In this document: one piece after another, positions 25,128-34,059 of the stretch
Layout: each line of letters begins with the position of its first letter
Position numbering within the stretch: position 1 is the first letter of the stretch
Assembly: GCF_035294505.1 (NCBI RefSeq)
Contig: NZ_DATGKU010000117.1
Location: forward strand, 1 to 64,000
Direction of reading: 5' to 3'
DNA length: 64,000 nucleotides
DNA from: Chthonomonas sp035294505
Lineage (GTDB): Bacteria; Armatimonadota; Chthonomonadetes; Chthonomonadales; Chthonomonadaceae
Translations under genes and position numbers: made by a program
The notes under the pieces: model-generated
What the model saw: the letters and a program-made list of their open reading frames with translations, nothing else
Database searches by the model: none
Told to the model about the DNA's origin: nothing

Positions 25128-26477
25128 ATGCCGGAGAGAAGCCCCAATCTGCTCATCTTTGCCGTAGATAGCCTGCGAGCCGACCACTGCAGTTGCTACG
25201 GGTATCACCGTCTTACCACGCCCCATATAGATAGGCTTGCCGCACGAGGTGTGCGGTTTCAGAACCATTTCAGCCCCTACATTCCTACAACCCCGGCTTA
25301 TACCACCATTTTAACGGGTCGTGATGTGATGGCGCACGAGATGGTGTCTCTCACTCCAAAGGGGCCTATCGCCCCCGATATCCCCACGCTGCCAGAGCTA
25401 TTGCGAGAGGAGGGCGGGTACGCCTCGATTCGCGTAGGGTTTTCTGGAGATTTTTTTCGCGGTTTCGATAAGTACGTAAGTTATGATGAGGGGTGGCTCG
25501 CTTGGCCTGACCGCCCGGCACGCAAGGCAGAGAATCTCAATCAAGTGGCACTTCCCGCCTTAGAGGAGCTTGTTAACAATGGTGCACCTTGGTTGCTATT
25601 CATACGCCATATGGACCCTCACGCGCCCTATCTCCCTCCACCTCCGTTTGATAGCCTGTTTTACGGTAAAGACCCCACCGATCCAAACCTGCCGGATACG
25701 ATGGGGCCGGTGCGCGATTTTCCTCCATTTGCCGACTTTCATCTCTCGTGGATGCCGGAGGGCATACGTGACATAGCCCATCCTGTGGCCATGTACGATG
25801 GCGCTCTGGCCTATATGGATGCTTGTATCGCCGTTTTATTGAATCGGCTGGAGGAGCTGGGGCAGGTCGAGAACACGCTCATTGTTTTTACCGCCGATCA
25901 TGGCGAGACGCTTACTGAACATGGCTGCTACTTCGATCATCATGGGCTTTATGAACCGACCATTCATGTTCCGCTGATCCTCTTCCAGCCGAGTCGGCTC
26001 CCCCAAGGGAAGGTGATCGAGGGATACACGCTTCATCAGGATTTGGTGCCCACTTTGTTGGAGTATGTCGGCCTTGAGGTGGTTGTAAAAGCCCGTGAGT
26101 TTGACGGTAAGAGTATTCTGCCGTTATTGAGAGGGGAGAGGGCTACGAACTATTCGGAGTTTTACCTCACCGAGTGCACTTGGATGCGAAAACGGGGTTG
26201 GCGCACGGCAGAGTGGAAGCTGATAGATGCGCTAGAACCGGATTTTCATCAGAAACCACCGATTGAGCTATACAACCTTATAGAGGACCCTGAGGAGATT
26301 GTGAACCTAGCAACCAAGGAGCCGGAAGTGCTAAACATGCTCAAGAGCCGCATGATGGCTTGGGTGAACCGGCGCATTGATGAGACGGGCAAGCCGGACC
26401 CGATATTGCAGTATCATCTTGGGTTGGAGAAGCGCATTGGCTCTATTGCCACTGCGAAGCGATTACAAGAGCGATAG
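25128..26477 (+). CDS. Sulfatase-like alkaline phosphatase superfamily hydrolase, no formylglycine Cys/Ser
   Basis: The 449-residue protein has the sulfatase fold: FAVDSLRADHCSCYGY (metal aspartates), TPHIDRLAARGVRF, a late FTADHGE metal block and HHGLYEPTIHVPLI. Active sulfatases carry C/S-x-P-S-R at the position where this protein has TTPAY (residues 54-58). Cys is replaced by Thr54 and Arg by Tyr58. It therefore cannot be matured to formylglycine and is more likely a phosphodiesterase or phosphotransferase with a threonine nucleophile. No signal peptide is obvious, so it is probably cytoplasmic. The next gene starts 11 bases later. Confidence 0.8.
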   Translation: MPERSPNLLIFAVDSLRADHCSCYGYHRLTTPHIDRLAARGVRFQNHFSPYIPTTPAYTTILTGRDVMAHEMVSLTPKGPIAPDIPTLPELLREEGGYASIRVGFSGDFFRGFDKYVSYDEGWLAWPDRPARKAENLNQVALPALEELVNNGAPWLLFIRHMDPHAPYLPPPPFDSLFYGKDPTDPNLPDTMGPVRDFPPFADFHLSWMPEGIRDIAHPVAMYDGALAYMDACIAVLLNRLEELGQVENTLIVFTADHGETLTEHGCYFDHHGLYEPTIHVPLILFQPSRLPQGKVIEGYTLHQDLVPTLLEYVGLEVVVKAREFDGKSILPLLRGERATNYSEFYLTECTWMRKRGWRTAEWKLIDALEPDFHQKPPIELYNLIEDPEEIVNLATKEPEVLNMLKSRMMAWVNRRIDETGKPDPILQYHLGLEKRIGSIATAKRLQER

Positions 26478-26488
26478 GAAGGTGATGG

Positions 26489-29400
26489 ATGTATAGACTT
26501 CAGTACAGGTCTCTCTTATGCACCCTACTTGCCACGCTGTTGGTTGCAGTTGGGGCCTATCAAACCTTCGGTGCGACGCCAAAGCACCATAACGCAGGGA
26601 TGCAGCCTTCATCAGACGCCCCAGGGTTGGATGCATCTCCCGATTTGGTTTTCGCATTGCATGATTATGCCACTGAAGCTCGCTTAATGATGGGTTTCGG
26701 TGGGTGTTTTACGTTCAACAACGTCCCAGCTCAAAACGATCAATTCGTTGGCGTGCTGCCCGCTCCAGGTCGCTTCGGTGGAATGACCGGGTTTAGAACC
26801 GCAGAGCAGGGAGGGCACCCTCTCCAATTCGATACAGTCGGGCTATTTAACAGAACGGGTTGGACTATTGTGTTTGAGCTTATGAATACACAAAACAGTT
26901 GGACAAGCTACCCGGGTAAATACATCACTATTCTCCGCCTTGGCTCTACGGTTTCACATCTTGAGGTAGACATTGCCAACGGCTCTCCTCGTCTACTTCT
27001 CCAAACATTTGGGCCTCATCTTGACGGCTCCACGTATCAAATTACAGCAACAACCCGTGCTGGGTATACAACGCTTTGGAGACCTAACACATGGCATGAG
27101 ATCACCGTGACGTATGACGGGACAACTCTTTGGTTCTATGTGGACGCTATATTGATAGGTTCGCGCACAGTGGCAGAGATTCCGCCATTTTTCGGGCCGA
27201 TGCTGTTACTTGGAAATGCGCCGACTCGACCGTCCGGCCCGGAATGGGTTCTGTCAAATTTGCGAATCTATAGTCTGCCACATTTTCCCGGGCCCGATGG
27301 TCTCACGAAAGACACGGTTTCGGCACAACAGCCTGTAAATGTTTTGGAAGTACATGTCAACCGACCCTTAGGCGTGACGATCAACCCTCTGCTATGTGGT
27401 CTATCCGGTGGGTTTGTACTGGGTAAGGATTCCTATTGGCGTTACCGAACGGGCTTCCGAATCCAGCGTGTGAACTCGTGGATAGAGGCTTCCGCGATAT
27501 CGTTCACGCCTCGGCCTGGCTATTGGCGTGGGCCAACAACCGGTTTCTACTTCTATACAGGTGTATGGGATAGAACCTTGCAGTACTTTTCAGAGGCGAA
27601 TCAAGACATCTATTTCAACTTGGATGGAGCGCCAGATGCAAAGCTGCTGGGCATCGCTTATGCCGCGGGTAGGGGGGCGACACTGCGCGAAGACCACTAT
27701 GGATTAACCGATTCGGTTGGAGCCGCCTCAATAGTGCCGTCCTTATCCATCTCAGAACAGGACCCGACGGTGCGAACCTTGGCCGATATGTGGGCGGATA
27801 TCCTCTACTATATTCTCGCTGTCAAAAAGTTTCCACCGTCAAAGCTCTATGTCGGCTTTTATAACGAGCCGAATCTCACTTATCGAGCACCCGGCACGAC
27901 GGATCAGCCTGGGGGCGGAGCAGATATATCAACGTTCTATCAGGTTGTAATGAAACTGGTTCGGAATAATGTGTTTTTGAGACCCTATCTCGAACAGGTT
28001 CACCATCCGTTCTGGTTTGCCGGGGAGACAAGTGGGCCAGCAGACGGTTCTTCTAATGCCACAAAAGAGGATCAGGTAGTGGCCGGTATCATTGCATTGG
28101 CCGCTACAAAGGGGAACGATTGTCCTTTAGATGGGATCACCTATCACGAGTATAGTGGCGATCCGAACGCTCTAGAGATGATGCGTAAGGCTGTGGATGC
28201 CTATACACAGGAGTGCCATTTGGGGCACCGTTTGGCGTTGGCCATCGGTGAGACCTCTATGGATGCGCATTATGCGCCCCGTAACTACGCGCAGACGGCA
28301 AACTACACCTATCTGGCTTTCCAAAATGCTCGTATCAACGCTTATGGAGCTGCCTATCGCGCGATTGTGTTGTCCGAAGCACAGCGCTTAGGCTATGTAT
28401 TCAAAACGGATTACTGCGGTCCTTTGGGCAATGGAGGCGGCCCTTGGAGTTATGATGGCCGCTACAGTGCTGATAACCATATCTTTGCAACCGCTTGGGA
28501 AGATGTTTTGTGGAATCGCATGGCAAATTGGCAAGAGGTCGCTGTGACGAGCCGAGGAGTGGAATTTTATCCGCACGCAGCTGTCAGCCCTGACGGCACA
28601 CGCTTAGGAATCTATCTTGTCTATATGCGCACTCGTCCCGATCTCACACCAACATTAACCCTTCGATTAGGAAAAGAGTGGGCGCATGCACGATGCTATC
28701 GTTGGGACATTAATGACCAAAACAACAGTTTTTACGATGCAGGGGATTCCTGTGAAGGTTTAACAACCTTAGGGCCGCCACAAGTGGATGCTAATGGAAC
28801 TGCAACGATAACAATAAGGCCTTGCACAATCTGTTATCTTGAATTCGACAAACGTGTGCCCATCACCAACCTGTCTAAACCGGCAACGCCCCAATTGAAG
28901 GCGGTTCCGGTGTATGGAGGGGTGGATTTGTCGTGGAGTGAAGTTGCCGGAGCAGAAAGCTATGAAGTCTGGCGCATATGGAAAGATACAGCTGGAGAAC
29001 AGCATACCTATTTGGTATATGAGGGAAAAGGAACCGCTGTAGATGATCGAGGTGACCTCGGCGGAGAGCCCGGTGCCATGCTTTCACCTCAGCTTTCCTA
29101 TACCTATCGCGTCTACGCCATTGATCGTCTCGGTGGTCGAAGTCGCGCAGCGAGCCTATCCATATCGCCACTAGCCCAGCCAAGTGAGATACCCCCTCCA
29201 AAACCAACGAGGTTTACGGTGAGCTGCCTTTACGGCCGTTTTTGGCAGAACGTTGCTTTGCAGTGGGAACCCAGCACAACACCCGATTTTTATTGTTATC
29301 GCCTTTATAATGGCAACAACGATCTATTGGCTATTTTGCCGCATCGGCAAAGCACCTGGTACTGGATGGCCAATCTCAAGGCAGACACCACCTATCTTTT

Positions 29401-29806
29401 TCGGCTTGTCCAGGTCAATACAAGCGGCGTGGAGAGTTTGGCTGCTATACTCATGGTGACAACAGGCACACAGAGACATGACTTCTCGAAGTTCTGTTTT
29501 GAACCTCCATTGCCTCCATCAAGACCTCAGGTAAAGATTGACGGTCGCACGATAACGCTAATATGGTCTAAAAGCCCAAGCCAGGATGTTGCGGGCTACG
29601 CCATATATCGGTGGGGAGTGGCCAATAGAAGGGTGCTGCTGGGTAAATGCGAAGCGACGCAGTATCAAGATGTGGTGCTGGCGGCAGGCACCTACACCTA
29701 TGAGATCGTGGCGTTTACAAATACCGATCTTGGAGGCGGCAACTTGAGTAAGCCTGTGGAGATAACCGTAAAGGCCGCACCCGTTGGGGAGGGGGAAAGC
29801 CCCTAG
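26489..29806 (+). CDS. Large secreted glycosidase-like protein: LamG-like, clan GH-A-like and FN3 domains
   Basis: A 1105-residue exported protein. A signal peptide covers about 1-29. Residues about 115-275 resemble a LamG/concanavalin-like domain (RTGWTIVFEL, HEITVTYDGTTLWFYVD). Residues about 290-790 contain a barrel-like region with GFYNEPNL, whose N-E-P is the acid/base signature of clan GH-A glycosidases, and later LALAIGETSMD, whose glutamate could be the nucleophile. Three fibronectin-type III-like modules follow (about 795-890, 905-985 and 1005-1095). No exact GH family is assigned. It lies 11 bases after the sulfatase-like gene and probably forms an operon with it. Confidence 0.7.
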   Translation: MYRLQYRSLLCTLLATLLVAVGAYQTFGATPKHHNAGMQPSSDAPGLDASPDLVFALHDYATEARLMMGFGGCFTFNNVPAQNDQFVGVLPAPGRFGGMTGFRTAEQGGHPLQFDTVGLFNRTGWTIVFELMNTQNSWTSYPGKYITILRLGSTVSHLEVDIANGSPRLLLQTFGPHLDGSTYQITATTRAGYTTLWRPNTWHEITVTYDGTTLWFYVDAILIGSRTVAEIPPFFGPMLLLGNAPTRPSGPEWVLSNLRIYSLPHFPGPDGLTKDTVSAQQPVNVLEVHVNRPLGVTINPLLCGLSGGFVLGKDSYWRYRTGFRIQRVNSWIEASAISFTPRPGYWRGPTTGFYFYTGVWDRTLQYFSEANQDIYFNLDGAPDAKLLGIAYAAGRGATLREDHYGLTDSVGAASIVPSLSISEQDPTVRTLADMWADILYYILAVKKFPPSKLYVGFYNEPNLTYRAPGTTDQPGGGADISTFYQVVMKLVRNNVFLRPYLEQVHHPFWFAGETSGPADGSSNATKEDQVVAGIIALAATKGNDCPLDGITYHEYSGDPNALEMMRKAVDAYTQECHLGHRLALAIGETSMDAHYAPRNYAQTANYTYLAFQNARINAYGAAYRAIVLSEAQRLGYVFKTDYCGPLGNGGGPWSYDGRYSADNHIFATAWEDVLWNRMANWQEVAVTSRGVEFYPHAAVSPDGTRLGIYLVYMRTRPDLTPTLTLRLGKEWAHARCYRWDINDQNNSFYDAGDSCEGLTTLGPPQVDANGTATITIRPCTICYLEFDKRVPITNLSKPATPQLKAVPVYGGVDLSWSEVAGAESYEVWRIWKDTAGEQHTYLVYEGKGTAVDDRGDLGGEPGAMLSPQLSYTYRVYAIDRLGGRSRAASLSISPLAQPSEIPPPKPTRFTVSCLYGRFWQNVALQWEPSTTPDFYCYRLYNGNNDLLAILPHRQSTWYWMANLKADTTYLFRLVQVNTSGVESLAAILMVTTGTQRHDFSKFCFEPPLPPSRPQVKIDGRTITLIWSKSPSQDVAGYAIYRWGVANRRVLLGKCEATQYQDVVLAAGTYTYEIVAFTNTDLGGGNLSKPVEITVKAAPVGEGESP

Positions 29807-29954
29807 ATTTAGAAGTAAGTTAGATATACCTGTTTCCTACCACCAAGCAATGCAATAGGGTTGTTCTGAGAGGACTATCTATAAAAAAATATCTCTGGCA
29901 TCTATTTTTGATATCTCAGTGAGTTTTGAAGCGACGATCAGACAGAATGTGTGA

Positions 29955-29960
29955 TATAAT
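29955..29960 (+). promoter_or_regulatory. Extended -10 promoter of prepilin gene
   Basis: TGATATAAT gives TGn plus TATAAT at 29955-29960, an extended -10 element. No -35 at 17 bases is seen (TTGAAG lies 23 bases upstream). Transcription would start near 29967, with an 80-base leader to the GTG at 30049. Confidence 0.5.
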
Positions 29961-30048
29961 GGAACCGATCGGAGACGCAGGGGAAGCAGAATACCCGCTT
30001 GTCCGAATCAACAGATACATTCATTCTTAACTCTCGGAGGTATAAAAA

Positions 30049-30870
30049 GTGAGGAAACAGAAGACCGCTTTCACTCTGATCGAGCTTCTCGTTGTCATCG
30101 CGATTATTGCGATTCTGGCTGCAATTCTGTTCCCGGTATTCGCCAAAGCGCGAGAGCAGGCGAGAGCTATCACGTGTCTCTCTAATCTTAAGCAACTCGG
30201 CTTGGGGATCATGATGTATGTCCAAGACTATGATGAGACGTTTCCTGTGCCGGATATGACCTACCTGGCAAATAACCCTACCGATATCTGCGGTGAGGTC
30301 TACGGTGGGCACGGCTCTATTGGCACTGGAAACTATCAGGTGCCTGCTGCCGCCATTCAAAAATATAGCATTGGCGGCCAGCTGTATCCCTACATCAAAA
30401 ACTGGCAACTGTGGGCTTGCCCAAGCGATTCTGGGGTCACCACACAGTGGCAGGTCAATCAAAGATGGACATCCTATCACTATCGTTTCTTCTTCTATTC
30501 GGGGTTTGTAAGCACAAGTCCATCGGGGCTGCCGGGGAATGCAGGAAACTGCGGCAGCGTTTTCGGCGCTTTGACCCCGGTGAAAGAGGCCTCTCTCTCC
30601 AAGCCCGCCGATACGTTTGTCTTTCATGAGCTGTGGGTTTTTCATGATAATCGCACCCAAAACCTGCCGTGGCTCAGTGGACAGAACCCGCCTTCGGGTA
30701 TGGCCCCAACGGCAAAAATGAACTTCACCTTTGCCGACGGCCATGCCAAGTCGTACCCGATTGATGATATTCTGTTAAGGGCACCATGGTGGCCCGGTCA
30801 AGGATACGACTACCACTGGCCTCGCTGCCCGGAGGCCACCGATCTCGGATGCAATCAGTACGTGCCGTAG
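30049..30870 (+). CDS. Type II/IV prepilin-like protein with H-X9-DG domain (DUF1559 type)
   Basis: The 273-residue product starts with a short basic leader and KTAFTLIELLVVIAIIAI, a class III signal peptide and N-terminal helix. The cleavage site is A-F rather than the usual G-F. Its C-terminal region, with FTFADGHAK, is the H-X9-DG region common in Planctomycetota and Armatimonadota. Such pseudopilins occur in many copies per genome and may form surface fibres. The start is GTG with GGAGG about 8 bases ahead. A hairpin separates it from the next gene. Confidence 0.88.
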   Translation: MRKQKTAFTLIELLVVIAIIAILAAILFPVFAKAREQARAITCLSNLKQLGLGIMMYVQDYDETFPVPDMTYLANNPTDICGEVYGGHGSIGTGNYQVPAAAIQKYSIGGQLYPYIKNWQLWACPSDSGVTTQWQVNQRWTSYHYRFFFYSGFVSTSPSGLPGNAGNCGSVFGALTPVKEASLSKPADTFVFHELWVFHDNRTQNLPWLSGQNPPSGMAPTAKMNFTFADGHAKSYPIDDILLRAPWWPGQGYDYHWPRCPEATDLGCNQYVP

Positions 30871-30883
30871 GTTAAGGCCTCGC

Positions 30884-30918
30884 GAGGGCTGGCCCTCTTT
30901 CTTTGGGGGTCAGCCCTC
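30884..30918 (+). terminator. Hairpin between prepilin and small membrane protein genes
   Basis: GAGGGCTG (30884-30891) pairs with CAGCCCTC (30911-30918), with additional G/C pairs inside. A T-rich part lies in the loop, not after the stem. It could lower transcription into the next gene or protect the pilin message. Confidence 0.45.
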
Positions 30919-30944
30919 ATTCCCCATCATAGGAGGATCAGAAC

Positions 30945-31217
30945 ATGGCGGATTGGAAGAGTCTAAAGGATGTCTCACTCTCGCCGGTGGTTGGTGGGAT
31001 CATCATCGTTGTGGTTGTGCTGATCGTGGCGTTTTTCCTGTGGCACTCGACGGGGAAGCCGGGGCCGAACCCGCAAGTGGAGAACGCGATTCGCGCCGAG
31101 TTCGCCCATCCGAACACAATCGGCATTGGAGCGCAGAAGCAAAACCAAAATCCTTATGGGGGAGGGAGCATCGGAGGGCTTCCTGCCCCTAACAGTATGC
31201 CTGGAGGAGCTCGCTGA
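30945..31217 (+). CDS. Small single-pass membrane protein next to prepilin
   Basis: A 90-residue protein with a short N-terminus, one strong helix at residues about 17-33 (GGIIIVVVVLIVAFFLW), then a Pro/Gly/Asn-rich outer tail. AGGAGG lies 8 bases upstream of the ATG, so expression is likely. It resembles the small membrane partners often seen next to Armatimonadota pilin-like genes, but no family is recognised. Confidence 0.6.
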   Translation: MADWKSLKDVSLSPVVGGIIIVVVVLIVAFFLWHSTGKPGPNPQVENAIRAEFAHPNTIGIGAQKQNQNPYGGGSIGGLPAPNSMPGGAR

Positions 31218-31270
31218 GAACGCCCTTAGGTTCAAAGTGAGAGGCTTCGTTCCGAAGCCGGGAAGAGAGT

Positions 31271-31297
31271 GGCCATCCCTGCCCTAGTGGGATGGCC
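31271..31297 (+). terminator. First of two tandem hairpins after the small membrane gene
   Basis: GGCCATCC (31271-31278) and GGATGGCC (31290-31297), perfect 8-base stem with an 11-base loop, no T-run. Confidence 0.4.
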
Positions 31298-31308
31298 GCA
31301 TAATGAGA

Positions 31309-31340
31309 GGCCACAGGTATCATATCTGTGGCCTTTCTTA
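31309..31340 (+). terminator. Intrinsic terminator-like hairpin before VOC gene
   Basis: GGCCACAG (31309-31316) pairs with CTGTGGCC (31326-31333), then TTTCTTA. This fits a Rho-independent terminator for the gene at 30945. Confidence 0.6.
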
Positions 31341-31368
31341 TATCCAACGATCGCAGAGGAGGACAACC

Positions 31369-31749
31369 GTGAGCTTCCAGTTTGAAGGGGTCATGGCCGT
31401 CGTGATGGTACAAGACATTGAGCGGGCATTACGATTTTATCGTGATCTTCTCGGTTTCACCGTTCAGGAGGAGCAGGAGGACTGGGTGTTTTTTCAAGAG
31501 GGCGTGGGGCTGAAAACCGCTCCTGAGGCGGGTGCGGAGGTGCGATTTGAAGCCAATGCCGTCGTATTGACGCTCATTGTAAAAGACGTGGTAGCCGCTT
31601 ATAGAGAGCTGACAGAGCGCGGGGTAGCCTTCTTTTTGCCACCTACTACGCAAAACGGTCTAAAGATCGCCGTGTTGCGCGATACGGAAAACAACCTTAT
31701 TCAGTTGTTGCAATTACCCGATATGGGTTTGCGTATCTCTCCTGAGTAA
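31369..31749 (+). CDS. VOC (glyoxalase/bleomycin-resistance) family protein
   Basis: A 126-residue protein with the VOC pattern: MVQDIERALRFYRDLLGF near the start and ENNLIQLLQLP near the end, with a beta-alpha-beta-beta-beta layout. These proteins are metal enzymes or ligand-binding units with many roles. GTG at 31369 has AGAGGAGG about 6 bases upstream, better than the open frame start at 31303, which lies in the terminator hairpin. The 3' end overlaps the convergent polysaccharide deacetylase gene by 49 bases. Confidence 0.82.
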   Translation: MSFQFEGVMAVVMVQDIERALRFYRDLLGFTVQEEQEDWVFFQEGVGLKTAPEAGAEVRFEANAVVLTLIVKDVVAAYRELTERGVAFFLPPTTQNGLKIAVLRDTENNLIQLLQLPDMGLRISPE

Positions 31750-32939
31750 CCAATATGTAGTCCGGTGGCTTTTACCGGTTTCCGGTGGTGTAACTTCGCC
31801 AGAAGATGAGGAGTGCGATGAGACCGCTGAAAGGCCGTATGACGCGAAGAAGGCACGATGGGAAGGTCATAGCTCTGAAGAGTGAGGCCTTCTAGGGCAA
31901 GATGTTTCTTGTTGACCAGATCGCTCAGATCGGCAGGTACGGTGATCGTATTCGGATCGCCATCGCTTACATAGACCTTTTGAGGATGTTTCTGAAGCCA
32001 ATCTATCCAAGTCCACAGGCCGTCAGGCCCGTTGTAGGCGACAATACGAGGAATGCGGTAGGGGTTGAAACGGCGTGAGCAAGGGGCGGGAGCAGGGCCG
32101 CCAGCTGCCAGTAAAATAGCTTGGTTTTTATAGGCAAGATTATGCCAGCGCCCCCGACACATGATCCACCAATGATGTGAGCGTGGCGTACAGCCACCCG
32201 GAATGGCAAAAAGGGAAGTATCAGCTTTTGGGTCTAGCTTATCAATAAGCGCTTTGCCGAGAGCGATCTCTCTTTCGATGCCGGCGTCAGAAAGGTGGTT
32301 AAAGTATTTGTGATCGTAGGTATGATTGGCGATTTCAAACCCCAGCTTTTGCAACGTGAGCAGCTTCTTTTGAAACTGATGTCGGTTGCCGAAAGCGTTG
32401 GCGGGCACCACGAAGAAGACCCCCTTAAGCGCCCAGTCGGGATGAAGCGCGTGGAAACGCATGAGAATGCCCACGGCGCAGTTTGGATCGATACGGCCAT
32501 TCGGCAAATAACGAAACTGACTGAGCAGCGCATCGTCAAAAGTGAAGATAACCGGCTTTTTGCCGGGAGGGAGATCGATTCGGTCTTCGAGGTACTCTTT
32601 CATCGAGATAGGGCGATAACCAAGGCGGTAAAGCCTCTCGATGTCCTCACGAAAGAGGGCTGCCGAACGACATGTCATGTAGCGCCCGGGATGGATATTA
32701 TGATATTCTAAAATTGGGATGAAGCCTACTTCATTTGGACGGATGCGTTCAAGATCGGCCTGCGTTAATTTCGTGGGTAAGGGTGTGGCATTCGCAATAG
32801 AGAGGGTTGACAGCCTGATCGGTTTGGTGAGGGAGGTGGTAATGCGATTACAGCCGCCGAAAAGACAGATACCGACCAGAGTCAGCGGCACCACTAGACG
32901 ATGGAACGAATGGGTTAGAGTACGTGTATATTGAAACAT
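31701..32939 (-). CDS. Lipoprotein polysaccharide deacetylase (NodB homology)
   Basis: The 412-residue protein starts with a lipoprotein signal ending LFGGC (the lipid-bearing Cys near residue 26), so it is anchored in the envelope. The NodB region shows EYHNI, FTFDDA (the aspartates of the first motif, with Ala in place of the usual Gly) and NHTYDHKYFNHL (H-x3-H zinc ligands). It probably removes acetyl groups from a cell-envelope or extracellular glycan. ATG 32939 is preferred because AAGGAA precedes it and the signal peptide follows directly. An open frame runs on to 33158. Confidence 0.87.
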   Translation of the reverse strand: MFQYTRTLTHSFHRLVVPLTLVGICLFGGCNRITTSLTKPIRLSTLSIANATPLPTKLTQADLERIRPNEVGFIPILEYHNIHPGRYMTCRSAALFREDIERLYRLGYRPISMKEYLEDRIDLPPGKKPVIFTFDDALLSQFRYLPNGRIDPNCAVGILMRFHALHPDWALKGVFFVVPANAFGNRHQFQKKLLTLQKLGFEIANHTYDHKYFNHLSDAGIEREIALGKALIDKLDPKADTSLFAIPGGCTPRSHHWWIMCRGRWHNLAYKNQAILLAAGGPAPAPCSRRFNPYRIPRIVAYNGPDGLWTWIDWLQKHPQKVYVSDGDPNTITVPADLSDLVNKKHLALEGLTLQSYDLPIVPSSRHTAFQRSHRTPHLLAKLHHRKPVKATGLHIGYSGEIRKPISGNCNN

Positions 32940-33042
32940 GGAAAATTCCTTCACACCGGTTACCCTTAGTGTCCAGATAGAATAGGCTGGCAACGTTTTT
33001 AGTAGTATAGCATATTTATCGGAGGGGAGAGGAAAGACCTTT

Positions 33043-33399
33043 ATGAGTTGGAAAGAGGACGACGGCGCCTCGAAGTTAGAGCGATTTCGCGCCCTCGTGC
33101 AGAAGCAGTTTGGGCAGAATCTGGAAAAGGCCACACCCGCCAACGTGCGCGAGTTCATGTTGCTCTGTCAGCAAAGCCTGTTGGGTGCTCCCTCATCCGA
33201 ACGGCTTGAGCTGAATGAAAGCAAAACTACCTATGAGGAGATTCTCAAGGACTTTTTCGTTCGCGTGCTTGAGAAACCCACAGAGGAGGCTCTTATTACA
33301 CTCTGGCTTATGGCTTTCGAGCTATCTTTCTACCAGATCGAGCAGCACACTTCGGAACGATTGCAGGCGCTCTTTGGCGATGTCGAAGAGAGTTTTTAA
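33043..33399 (+). CDS. Conserved-looking helical protein, unknown, first gene of a pair
   Basis: A 118-residue protein, highly helical, charged, without signal peptide or membrane segment. ATG 33043 has GGAGGGGAGAGG about 12 bases upstream. Acidic and amphipathic helices dominate (RFRALVQKQF, REFMLLCQQSL, ALFGDVEESF). The second gene starts 12 bases after it. Such a small acidic protein ahead of a basic partner is the arrangement of toxin-antitoxin pairs, but no antitoxin motif is visible. Confidence 0.55.
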   Translation: MSWKEDDGASKLERFRALVQKQFGQNLEKATPANVREFMLLCQQSLLGAPSSERLELNESKTTYEEILKDFFVRVLEKPTEEALITLWLMAFELSFYQIEQHTSERLQALFGDVEESF

Positions 33400-33411
33400 G
33401 GTTTTGTGTTT

Positions 33412-34059
33412 ATGCTGGATGAGGAACCAAAAGTAGGCCATTTTTATTGGTGCTGTACGCTCCACAGCAACCTAGGGAAAGAGTTCAGCGACAAAGAGTA
33501 CCGTCCGGTGCTGATGGTGAAACGCATTGGCTATTATGCCGCCATCTATCCCTGCAGCACCCTATTCTCTTCCCGTGAGGGCGCAGAGCCTTTAGGTGCG
33601 CTGTTTCAAGAGGAGCCGACCTATCTCATCTATGGGTCCGGTGTGTTTTATATCCCCCTGGCCGACCTCAATCTGCCCGGTATCGTTTGGCCGGAATGGG
33701 CTTTATGGAGGCGAACCCATGCGGCTCTCGTCGAAGCCCACCTCAGCCAGTTGCAAAAACGCTATGGGGCGCTTTTAAGAGCGCCTTTGATCAAGCCCGC
33801 GGACGAGAAAACCTCCCTTCGTGTGGCGCTTAGAGAGAGAATCGCTCCTGAAGTCGTGACTCAATTGCTAAGGCCGCCGGAGCCATCGAGGCCAGCCGCA
33901 TCGCCGCCATCAAAGCAGCCTACGCCCCAACCACCTCACGATGCAGAGATATTTCGAAAGGCCATCGAATCTCTGCCGCCCGATCTGCGAATCGTTAAAG
34001 AAGACGACCAGGCGAACTTCGATCTATCCCTCCCCCGAAAACGGCGTAGAAAACGCTAA
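33412..34059 (+). CDS. Basic protein, weak PemK/MazF-like N-terminus, unknown
   Basis: A 215-residue protein. Its first 60 residues, with VGHFYWCC, K-E-Y-R-P-V-L-M-V-K-R and AIYPCST, resemble a MazF/PemK start (G-x-x...K-x-R-P-x-L-V...T-S), though weakly. The rest is helical, with a Pro/Ser-rich linker near 160-180 and a very basic tail (LPRKRRRKR). It could bind nucleic acid. The start may also be GTG 33406. It ends 4 bases into the convergent glycosidase gene at 34056. Confidence 0.5.
   Translation: MLDEEPKVGHFYWCCTLHSNLGKEFSDKEYRPVLMVKRIGYYAAIYPCSTLFSSREGAEPLGALFQEEPTYLIYGSGVFYIPLADLNLPGIVWPEWALWRRTHAALVEAHLSQLQKRYGALLRAPLIKPADEKTSLRVALRERIAPEVVTQLLRPPEPSRPAASPPSKQPTPQPPHDAEIFRKAIESLPPDLRIVKEDDQANFDLSLPRKRRRKR

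Noticed and set aside
31303..31368. N-terminal extension of the VOC protein
   Set aside because: The bases form the terminator hairpin of the previous gene, and GTG 31369 has a strong ribosome site.
32940..33158. 73-codon N-terminal extension of the polysaccharide deacetylase
   Set aside because: It overlaps the divergent gene at 33043, and the lipoprotein signal begins at ATG 32939.
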